Assembly (NCBI RefSeq): GCF_043769475.1
Contig: NZ_CP171729.1
Span: forward strand, 62,001 to 126,000
Direction: 5' to 3'
Source: Allomesorhizobium sp043769475
Lineage (GTDB): Bacteria > Pseudomonadota > Alphaproteobacteria > Rhizobiales > Rhizobiaceae
Length of the DNA stretch: 64,000 bases
The notes under the pieces were generated by a model. That model was not told the origin of the DNA, searched no databases, and saw only the letters and a list, made by a program, of their open reading frames with translations. How positions within the stretch are numbered: the first letter of the stretch is position 1; each line of letters starts with the position of its first letter. The translations under genes and the position numbers were made by a program. This document shows, one piece after another, positions 51,853 to 59,135 of the stretch.

Positions 51853-52973
51853 TCAAAGCTTCCTCAGCAGCGCTCCGCCGATCGAGTACCCCGCCCCGAA
51901 GGCGCAGAGCAGGCCGTAATCGCCGGCCTTCATGTCCTCGTGATTTTCCTTGAACGCGACGATCGCACCGGCCGCCGCCGTGTTGCCGAGCCGCTCCAGC
52001 ACCATCGGCGCGCGATCATGGCCGACATCGTGGCCGAAAGAGAGCTTCAGGATCATGGCGTTCATGCGCGCATTGGCCTGGTGCAGCCAGAACCGCCTGA
52101 TCCCATGCGGCGTCAGGCCGTGCTCTGCGAGAAAATCGACGATGAAACGGTGGCCGGCCACCGTCACTTCCTTGAACACCTTGTTGCCGACCTGCTTGAT
52201 CATGTTGCCGCGCATGTCGATCGCGGAGGTGTCCTCCTGCCCGGCCCGCAGCAGGAAGCCGAGATTGGTGCGGATATTGTTGGAAAACTGCGTCCAGCCG
52301 CGCGTGTCGAGCACCTCGAACTTGCCCGGCCGCGTCTCGCCTTCCTCCAGCGCCTCCACCACCATAGCCGTCGAGGCGTCGCCGAAGATGAAATGCGTCT
52401 GCCGGTCGCGGAAGTTCAAATGCCCGGTGATGATCTCGGGCGTCACCACCAGCACCCGCTTTTGCCCACCCGCCCGCACCAGGTTGGACGCTACATGCAG
52501 CCCCGCTGCCGCCGACGAGCAGCCGAGGCCCAGGTCGAAGGCCGCGCCCTTGATGCCGAGCGCGTTCTGGATCTCGATGCCGATCGCCGGATAGGGCCGC
52601 TGGTGATGCGAGGCCGCGCAGATGACGAGATCGATGTCTTCTGGGCCAAGCCCGGCATCGTCGAGCGCGCGCCGCGCCGACGCCACGCCGAACTCCGCCA
52701 TCACCGACAGCTCGTCGTCGCCGCGCGGGGGATGCGCGGCGTCATCCGCTCGGGATCCAGAATCCCGTCCAGCACCAGAACGTGGCGCTTTTTCACCCCC
52801 GACGCATAGACGATGAAGTCGGTGTCCGACTTCGCCAGCTTCTCCTCGCCGGTGATCTCGCGGCGCGCGTTTTCGGCGTCCACCCAAATGTTGAAGCTGC
52901 CGACGAGTTCCTCATTGGTGATCGAGGCCTCGGGGATGACGACGCCGACGCCGCTGATGATGACGCGATGCAT
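51853..52973 (-). pseudogene. FabH-like beta-ketoacyl-ACP synthase III, one frameshift
   Basis: The ATG at 52973 opens MHRVIISGVGVVIPEASITN, EELVGSFNIWVDAEN and FIVYASGVKKRHVL. Near 52730 a one-base shift moves the frame to DELSVMAEFGVASARRALDD, DLGLGCSSAAAGLHVASNLV (catalytic Cys), FWLHQANARMNAMI (His) and LGNTAAAGAIVAFKENHEDM (Asn), ending at 51853. Together about 373 residues, the family length. All catalytic residues are present. A nod box lies 194 bases upstream in the same direction, so the gene would be induced with the nodulation genes and could make a special acyl chain. The shift may be a real lesion or a sequencing error. Confidence 0.8.
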
Positions 52974-53166
52974 GCTGCTAAACGATCCCCGTGCGGTTGC
53001 CGCGACCTGCGCGTTGCAATAGATAGTGGACGGCGTTGGCTTGAGGGCTTTGGAAAGACACGGCCGCCAATCACCTGGGCTTCGCCCAAGTCTCTCTGCT
53101 CTCCGGCGAGCAGTCTCTCGCGTTCCCAGCGGCGCACCGCAGGGATGTGCTGTGCAGCATTTTCAT

Positions 53167-53215
53167 AGATCGGCAAAATTAATTGTTTGGATAAGACCGA
53201 TCCATGTCCCAAATG
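53167..53215 (-). promoter_or_regulatory. nod box (NodD binding site)
   Basis: On the minus strand the core reads TATCCAAACAATTAATTTT, then GCCGATCT, close to the consensus TATCSAAACAATCRATTTTACCARATY. The upstream half has CATGGATC at the expected distance, matching YRYRGATG with one mismatch. It points towards the FabH-like gene at 52973. The CAT at the left end also fits, while the following TCCA is degenerate. Confidence 0.75.
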
Positions 53216-53594
53216 GTTGGGGAGCCGTAGACGAAGTGGTTTGCGCGAGACGTCCAGCCATGCGCCAGTGTGTTGAGCGGTGCAGCAGAGGTTGCATAGC
53301 CAGCAGCGTTGCGAACGGACATCGTGTTTCAGGAAGTTCTCTAGTCGCCTTCGTTAATGGGCTCTCTCCTCGTTGGTGCAGCGCCTGCCGGGCTCAGGGT
53401 TCTCTCCGGGGTGGATCGCAAGGATCGCCGCATGTTTGCGTTGGAACGGGTGGGGCGAAGTGGTGTTCGCGGTTTTGTAGGACCGCATGCGTGGGAGCGA
53501 TCTCGTCCGCGCAGCGTCCCGGCAAGGACGCGTCTCGGGAACTGGAGTTGATCGGGAATCGAAAGCTCCTTGCGACGGCGTGGCGGAAACGGCT
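53216..53594. other. Region without a recognised gene
   Basis: About 380 bases between the nod box and the IS110 remnant. Open frames on both strands are GC-rich shadows with no recognisable domain. It may contain the left end of the IS110 element. Confidence 0.3.
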
Positions 53595-54440
53595 CAGTCG
53601 TCTTCCATGGCGTGGAGGATGACGGCAAGCTTGCGCGCCACCGCAACCTTCGCCTTCTTGAAGCCGGCGCGCCCTTGGCAGGCCGCAGGCCCCAGGCCTT
53701 CAGGGAAGAGAAGCCAATTTGCCGCGTCAGGATGACGTTGGCCGCTTCATAGAGATGGTCCGCGTCAGCTTGTCGCCGCGCTTCGAGATGCGGCCGTTTC
53801 TGCTGATTTCGCCGGATTCGTAGCGCCTGGATGTGAGGCCGAGATAGGCGCCGGCGCTGGAGGATCGGCGGAAGCGGGAAGCATCGTCATAGGTCGGGGC
53901 CACCGAAAGCGCGATCACAGCGCCGACACCGGGTGCGGTCATGAACAGCCGGGCCATGGCATTCTGGTTCGCGGCCGCGCGAGCGCGCGCGTCGAGCGCC
54001 CTGATCCGCTCGATGATGGATCCGCTCAACGATGGATCGGCGGGCCTCGATCATCGTCTCGACGATTGCTCTGATCTCAGGCGCTGCCGTCAACCCACCG
54101 GAGACGATTTCCTCGGCACGACGGGCAAAGCCGCCGAGCTTCTTCCCGAACATGATGCCGAAGGTCTTCAAGAGCCCACGGATCTCGTTCTCGATCTTGC
54201 CGCGGATGCCGACCAGGAGATCGCGTGCTGACAGCAGCGCCCGCACGACATAGGCGCCGTGGCTCTTGATGCGGACTTTCCTGAACCATCCGGTTCGCAC
54301 AATCTGGGCCAGACCGGCCGCGTCATGACGATCCGTCTTGTTCGGCATCATGGAGAGGGCGGCGCTTGCGTGGCGCGCATCGAGACACACGATCGGCAAT
54401 CCTCGAGCGGTCCCACGATCCAGCTCATGACACTCCTCCA
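53595..54440 (-). pseudogene. IS110-family transposase with several frameshifts
   Basis: The minus strand encodes GLPIVCLDARHASAALSMMP, NKTDRHDAAGLAQIVRTGWF, VRALLSARDLLVGIRGKIEN, EIRGLLKTFGI, AAPEIRAIVETMIEARRSIV, then shifted FMTAPGVGAVIALSVAPTYD, SAGAYLGLTSRRYESGEISR, RISKRGDKLTRT, and again shifted YEAANVILTRQIGFSSLKAW, KKAKVAVARKLAVILHAMED D-stop. The N-terminal DEDD start is missing, replaced by the end of the serine recombinase frame. Dead element. Confidence 0.8.
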
Positions 54441-54469
54441 AAAACATCCCGAACTTCTAGACGATTTGC

Positions 54470-55484
54470 GGTAACGGTCTTTGCCCGGCGGTTCGGGTTC
54501 AACGATGATGCTTTCCGTCCTTCCGAGCCGATGCGCTAGCGGCCGGCTAGCCGGCCGCCTCATCAGCCAGGCGCCATCGGGCGTCACGAGGCCAAGTCGG
54601 CGGGCCCGGTCCAGCAGTGCCTTGACGGACGACGCCTGCCACTGACGGCCGCCGCGCGGCGTGCGTTCGTGCATACGCTCCAGTTGGGCGGCGATATCCC
54701 GCAGCGACAGCTCCGGATCGGCAATGGCGATCCCGGCGACCAGGGTCATCAGGCGATCCTCCGGTGCGCGTCGTGCCGATCGTTTGATCAGCGCCGACGC
54801 GGCGATGCGCTCCCGCACCAGCCGGTGCACGGCGCGGCGCAGGCGCTCGATCGTCCAGCTGTGGCCCTTGCTGTTGAGAACGCGCACGACATCATCCCAG
54901 CTGTGCTGCGGCCGCATCCGGCGCACCGTCGGCAGCCAGAGTTGGGCCGAGGTGATGAGCTCGTCGAGATAGAGGCGGTCGCGCGCCGCCAACACCGCCC
55001 GGATCGCCTCCGGCCGGCGTTCGCGCAGCCCCGGATTGCCGGGAAGCTTGCCGCGCGCCATGGCCGCCTTCATGCCCGCCTTGGTGCGCTCGGCGATCAG
55101 TGCGCGCTCGAGCTGCGCTACGGCCCCGAGCACCTGCAGCGAGAACATACCCTGCGGCGTGGAGGTGTCGATCGGATCGCGCAGCGAGCGAAAATGGGCA
55201 CCGCGCTCCTCCAGCCGTTCGATGACCTCGAGCAGATGGCTGACTGAGCGGGCGAGGCGATCGAGACGGACGACGACAAGCACGTCGCCGGCGGCGATGT
55301 CGCGCATCAGTTTCGCCAGCCCCGGCCGCGAGCGCGAGGCGCCGGAGCCATGCTCCTGATGGATCAGGCGGCAGCCGACCGCCTTGAGTTCGTCGACCCG
55401 GGCGTCGGTCGCCTGATCCTCGGTCGAGACACGGGCATAGGCAATGAGGCGGCGGATCGGGAGAGCTGTCGGTTGGGCGCGCAT
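54470..55484 (-). CDS. Serine recombinase (resolvase/invertase family)
   Basis: Start chosen at the ATG at 55484 (MRAQPTALPIRRLIAYARVS). The catalytic domain contains YARVSTEDQ with the nucleophile Ser at residue 20, LVVVRLDRLARSVSHLLEVI and VLGAVAQLERALIAERTKAG MKAAMARG. An extended C-terminal part (LYLDELITSAQLWLPTVRRM, SWDDVVRVLNSKGHSWTIER, SSVKALLDRARRLGLVTPDG) carries helix-turn-helix-like repeats seen in Tn-type recombinases. The natural end is probably near 54470; the frame runs on to 54348 through the IS110 junction and so has a foreign tail. Confidence 0.8.
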
Positions 55485-55604
55485 TTGGTTGATTTCGAGG
55501 GTGTCTTTAAGGCGTTTGTAAACATAAGGAACGCGCCAGAAAACGAACGGTTGAAGGCGTCGTCTCGGTGGATCGGCCATGACTCTGCCCATCGCTGGCT
55601 CATA

Positions 55605-55623
55605 TATAACCCATTGGGTTATA
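55605..55623. promoter_or_regulatory. Palindromic operator of the RelE/HigA-type module
   Basis: TATAACCCATTGGGTTATA is a perfect palindrome (nine-base arms, one-base centre) eight bases upstream of the toxin start at 55632. Typical for antitoxin autoregulation. Confidence 0.65.
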
Positions 55624-55631
55624 GTAAGCGT

Positions 55632-55957
55632 ATGCAGACCGTCGCCGAGACAAGCAGGCGGCGGAGCTGTTTAGCGACGATGAGCGGAAGGAACTGATCG
55701 ACTTTCTCGCTGCAAATCCGCAGGTCGGCGATGAGATTCCAGGTACCGGTGGCGTTCGAAAGATGCGGTTCGGCTCCAAGGGCAAGGGTAAGCGCGGTGG
55801 CGCAAGGGTCATCTACTACTGGTACAGCGATGACGCACCGACCTACGCGCTGTTGGCATACGGCAAGAATGAAAAGATCGATCTGAAACCGGACGAGGCA
55901 AAGGCGGTTGCAGCCTTCGCCAAGGCGATCAAGGCAGCGAACAGGAGCAGGACATGA
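55632..55957 (+). pseudogene. RelE/HigB-like toxin, frame broken near the N-terminus
   Basis: The ATG at 55632 gives MQTVAET, then the conserved frame is lost by a small deletion. It resumes at about 55650 as KQAAELFSDDERKELIDFLA, NPQVGDEIPGTGGVRKMRFG, RGGARVIYYWYSDDAPTYAL, LAYGKNEKIDLKPDEAKAVA to TGA at 55957. This is an otherwise complete RelE/HigB-type ribonuclease of the kind paired with an XRE antitoxin. About ten bases after MQTVAET appear to be missing. The downstream antitoxin overlaps its stop by four bases (ATGA). Confidence 0.75.
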
Positions 55958-56307
55958 GCGAGATGACAAAATTCGGCGCTGATCTGATCCAGTCTATGTC
56001 GGAAGCTCTGGCTCGCGCGCAGGGTAAGGACGTTCCCGGTATCAAGTTGCACAGCGTCGATGTTGGCGCGGTCGACGCCAAAGCCATCCGCAAGAAGCTC
56101 GACCTGACACAGGATGAGATGGCGACCGTGCTGGGAACCAGCCCATCCGGCTACAAGAAGTGGGAGCAGGGCAAGCGGCAGCCAAGCGGCGCAGCCCGTA
56201 CACTGCTTCGCGTCATGGACCGGGAGCCTGAGGCGGTGCTGCGTGCTCTATCGCCCAATGATACCGAGGCCAATGTCCACAACAAAACTCCTGCAGCCGC
56301 GCACTGA
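55954..56307 (+). CDS. XRE-family antitoxin (HigA/NadS-like)
   Basis: 117 residues from the ATG at 55954 with AGGAGC upstream. Residues 50-95 form the helix-turn-helix: AKAIRKKLDLTQDEMATVLG, TSPSGYKKWEQGKRQPSGAA, TLLRVMDREPEAVLRAL. This KKWEQG form is typical of NadS/HigA antitoxins that bind RelE-type toxins and a palindromic operator. The antitoxin is intact although the toxin frame is damaged, a common end state of a decaying module. Confidence 0.85.
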   Translation: MSEMTKFGADLIQSMSEALARAQGKDVPGIKLHSVDVGAVDAKAIRKKLDLTQDEMATVLGTSPSGYKKWEQGKRQPSGAARTLLRVMDREPEAVLRALSPNDTEANVHNKTPAAAH

Positions 56308-56328
56308 GCAGGGGAGGGAGGGCCTCTT

Positions 56329-57240
56329 TCAGAGCCCCGACGCCTTGGTGAGATTGACCCGGAACCGATCGCCGCGGCGCTGGTATTTGCGGGTCATCTC
56401 GGCCGACGCGTGGCCGAGATGCTTCTGGACGTAGCGTTCGTCGACCTCGGCTGAGGAGGCGAGGCCGGCGCGCAGCGAATGGCCGGCAAACAGCTTTTGC
56501 CGTTCGCTTTCCGAAAGATCGCCGTGCGCGCCGGCCGCCAGCGCCGCGCGTTTGACCAGCCGCGCCACCTCCTGGTCGTTGAGCCGCTCGGCGCCAACCG
56601 CCTTGCCCTGGCCGGTGACCCGCCGGAACAGCGGCCCGTGTGCGATGCGGCCGAGTTTCAGCCAGGTCTGCAGCGCCACGACAGGGCAGGTAGCATCCGA
56701 TGAACCACGGCCGATCTCGACCTCGCGCCAGCCGGTTTTGCCCCGCAGCGTCAACAGCACGCCTTTGTCCGGGAAAAATTCAATCCAGCCCGAAGAATCC
56801 TCGGTCTGGTCGCGGCCGACGTCGAGACCGACGAGTTCGGAGCGTCTGAGGCCACCGGCGAAGCCGAGCAGCAGCATGGCCCGGTCGGGCAGTCCGCGCA
56901 GCGTGCCGCGCTCGAGTGTCTCCAGCATGGCAATCAGGTCTTCGGGCAGCACCGCCTCCTTTTGCCGGGGCCGGGCGGCGTGCTCGTTGCGGATGCCGGC
57001 CATGACGGTGGCGATGTGACGGTCTTTTCTGCCCAGTGGCTGTCCGCGCTGCGTATAATTCCAGGAGAGCGAGGAAAGCCGGTGCTCGATCGTCGAGACC
57101 GAGGTGGGCTTCTTGTCGCCGGTCGCCGTGCCGGAGGCGCAGGCGGTGATGTAGAGGCCGACGATTTGCGGATCAGGCGGCAGCACCTCTAGATTCTGGC
57201 GACGCGCCCAGGCGCAAAAATGCTTCTTCGACGGGCTCAC
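56329..57240 (-). CDS. Tyrosine recombinase (site-specific integrase), N-terminus possibly shortened
   Basis: 303 residues from a GTG at 57240. The core-binding domain (HFCAWARRQNLEVLPPDPQI, STIEHRLSSLSWNYTQRGQP) is followed by a complete catalytic domain: Arg in GLRRSELVGLDVG, Lys in RGKTGWREVEIG, HSLRAGLASSAEV (His and Arg), KHLGHASAEMTRKYQRRGDR with the second His and the Tyr nucleophile. The first 15-20 residues of the normal SAM-like domain seem replaced (the frame before KKHFCAW is not homologous), so DNA binding may be affected. It probably served an integrative element or transposon. Confidence 0.8.
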   Translation of the reverse strand: MSPSKKHFCAWARRQNLEVLPPDPQIVGLYITACASGTATGDKKPTSVSTIEHRLSSLSWNYTQRGQPLGRKDRHIATVMAGIRNEHAARPRQKEAVLPEDLIAMLETLERGTLRGLPDRAMLLLGFAGGLRRSELVGLDVGRDQTEDSSGWIEFFPDKGVLLTLRGKTGWREVEIGRGSSDATCPVVALQTWLKLGRIAHGPLFRRVTGQGKAVGAERLNDQEVARLVKRAALAAGAHGDLSESERQKLFAGHSLRAGLASSAEVDERYVQKHLGHASAEMTRKYQRRGDRFRVNLTKASGL

Positions 57241-57378
57241 GCTTCAAGCCATTCTGAGCTTTCTTCATCACCTGAAGACGAAGGAGACTGACGAAGGCGG
57301 CAACGGCTATGACGGCGCGGCGCCAGCCGCGCCCTTATTCACTTCAGTTGTTCATGGTGCAAAACGGGAGTGACATTC

Positions 57379-57477
57379 ATGGCGGCAAGTAACAAGCGGC
57401 TCATGAAAGCGAGCGAAGTTCCGGCGTTTGTTGATTCGATCATCAAGGCAGGCTCCGAGATCTGCGCCATCGGCCAT
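57379..57477 (+). pseudogene. N-terminal fragment of a conserved hypothetical protein
   Basis: The ATG at 57379 has GGGAG nine bases upstream and opens MAASNKRLMKASEVPAFVDS, IIKAGSEICAIGHHGY. This looks like the start of a small rhizobial protein of unknown function. After 33 codons it is fused in a different frame to an IS3 transposase. Confidence 0.4.
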
Positions 57478-57808
57478 CACGGATACCCGTGGCGCGCCCA
57501 GCCATCCCCAGACCCAGGGCAAGATCGAGCGCTGGCATCAGACGCTGAAGAACCGCATTCTGCTCGAAAACTACTTCCTGCCGGGCGATCTCGACAGGCA
57601 GATCGCCGCCTTCGTCGAGCACTACAATCACCGGCGCTACCACGAGAGTCTCGACAACCTCACCCCGGCCGACGTCTACTGCGGACGCGGCCAGACCATT
57701 TTGTTGCAACGAGAAAGGATCAAGCGAAAGACCATCGAACAACGGCGCCTGCGACACCGCAGAGACGCCGCTCAAATGACAACCGCGATGCGCCAGAGCC
57801 TCCGCTAA
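57478..57808 (+). pseudogene. IS3-family transposase OrfB, C-terminal part
   Basis: PSHPQTQGKIERWHQTLKNR, ILLENYFLPGDLDRQIAAFV, EHYNHRRYHESLDNLTPADV, YCGRGQTILLQRERIKRKTI is the end of the DDE domain of an IS3 OrfB, with the catalytic Glu in GKIERW. The rest of OrfB and OrfA are absent. The stop at 57808 is the natural one, followed by what may be the right end of the element. Confidence 0.75.
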
Positions 57809-58044
57809 ATCAGAGCGCCAGTTGTCTCAAATTCCCTGACGACGGACACTGTCCGGCGTCAGCACCAATGAGATAAAATCGGCTTAACTGAGATAGTAGG
57901 ATTATGGCTCATCGTAGCCCTTCAAAGGAGCGAAGATGAACAGAAAGCCGGGACACCGAAGCCGTATGCTGAGACGGTCATCAAGGACATTGCCGCGTTG
58001 TATTTAAAGGTGAGACTTCTCGCCTAATGATATCAAGCCCTTAG
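57809..58044. other. Short region with a possible C-terminal protein fragment
   Basis: At 57925-58027 the plus strand reads EDEQKAGTPKPYAETVIKDI AALYLKVRLLA-stop, which looks like a real protein end, but I cannot assign a family. The rest has no recognisable content. Confidence 0.3.
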
Positions 58045-58161
58045 CCTTGCACAAGCGATCTCGGCTATCTCAATTTGTGCGACTGGTGGCGTGCGCCATC
58101 GCGCTCGCAGATTTCAGCGATGCTGAACGTGCCACCGAAGAATTTGTTTGCGGGCCTTGTT
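58045..58161 (+). pseudogene. Detached 3' end of the HAD phosphatase gene
   Basis: SDLGYLNLCDWWRAPSRSQI SAMLNVPPKNLFAGLV-stop matches the last 36 codons of the gene at 24304-25062 with a few substitutions. The downstream flank (to about 58255) also matches the flank of that gene. Confidence 0.8.
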
Positions 58162-58293
58162 TGAAAGACGGGAATCATGTGCACCGCGTGGCGTCGCGCC
58201 GTGCGATTCGCCTTGACGCAACTCGCCGACCAGATCGAGGTGACCGGCCAATTGTTACCGCCGTGGTTTTGCTTTAATGGCCAAGGCCGCCTG

Positions 58294-58608
58294 ATGGCTA
58301 CGATCACCTACGTTTTCACCATCAACCGCGTCGCGAAAAAGCTTGGAGAAGATCCTGAGCTACTTCAGGCGATCGTCAGCAACGACGACAAACTCTCCTA
58401 CGGCAGTGTCATCAGGGCGCCGGGAAGAGTAGCAGCTCGAGGCCTTCGTCATCCCTCCCTTGTGGGCGGCCTAGCAGGAATTGGGGCGACCATGGCAGAT
58501 GGCGTATTCGCCGCCTGCCTCTTCCTGGATTTCCCGCTTGATTCCGTCAGGTACGGGGCGGTCGGCCGCCGTCCTTCGAGGGCCAAGGTAGTTTTAGCCA
58601 GTTATTGA
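58294..58608 (+). CDS. Hypothetical protein, probably truncated or fused
   Basis: From the ATG at 58294: MATITYVFTINRVAKKLGED, PELLQAIVSNDDKLSYGSVI, a natural-looking start of a small protein of unknown function that I associate with rhizobial genomes. After SYGSVI the composition changes abruptly (RAPGRVAARGLRHPS), so the gene may be broken at about 58415. Confidence 0.35.
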   Translation: MATITYVFTINRVAKKLGEDPELLQAIVSNDDKLSYGSVIRAPGRVAARGLRHPSLVGGLAGIGATMADGVFAACLFLDFPLDSVRYGAVGRRPSRAKVVLASY

Positions 58609-58693
58609 AAGCTTCGAGCTCGTTCTTCTCAGGATGGTCGTGGAGGATTTCGGCGACTTCATGAAGGCTGAGACGAGGGCTGCGGGTGACCAC
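58547..58693 (-). CDS. Small hypothetical protein
   Basis: A 48-residue frame from a GTG at 58693: VVTRSPRLSLHEVAEILHDH, PEKNELEAFNNWLKLPWPSK, DGGRPPRT-stop. The sequence looks like a genuine small protein. Start and expression uncertain; it overlaps the convergent hypothetical frame ending at 58608. Confidence 0.35.
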   Translation of the reverse strand: MVTRSPRLSLHEVAEILHDHPEKNELEAFNNWLKLPWPSKDGGRPPRT

Positions 58694-59073
58694 GAAAACA
58701 CCTCAGTAGAACCATGCGCAATGTTCCGTAGTATATATGTAAAATCGACACATGAGAATGTGCCCAACTCACATTGCGCGCGCGAAGACCGCGCCATGTA
58801 TTGCTGAAGGAGGGGCGTGCAATGTGCCGGTGCCGACCGGTACCGCGCAGCTTTACAGGGGCTCAAGTCGAGAACCTGACCAAACAACCGGCTTCAGCTT
58901 GCTTTTGAGGCAGTTGCACCTGATTCCAGGGATAACTAAGGGTTGGTTCGATCCGACGCTGTCCTGTGTGATTGGGGGCTTGGGGTTACGAGCCTGTGCC
59001 GGACCGAACCCCCCACCCATCGAGGCCGCCAACCGCTGAGCAGAAAACCAGCCTTCGCGCGACGGCGGACCTC
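58694..59073. other. Upstream region of the effector gene
   Basis: About 380 bases with no recognised gene between the small minus-strand frame and the tts box. Confidence 0.35.
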
Positions 59074-59101
59074 GTCAGCCTCTCGAAAGCTTGGCCGAGT
59101 A
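59074..59101 (+). promoter_or_regulatory. tts box (TtsI binding site)
   Basis: GTCAGCCTCTCGAAAGCTTG followed by GCCGAGTA matches the rhizobial tts box pattern (GTCAG-TT-TCGAAAGCT-N-C-CCTA) at most positions. It ends 35 bases before the effector start codon. TtsI, itself under nod control, switches on type III secretion genes. Confidence 0.75.
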
Positions 59102-59135
59102 GGTTGCTCATCTGATCTGTGGAAGTGAGGATAGC

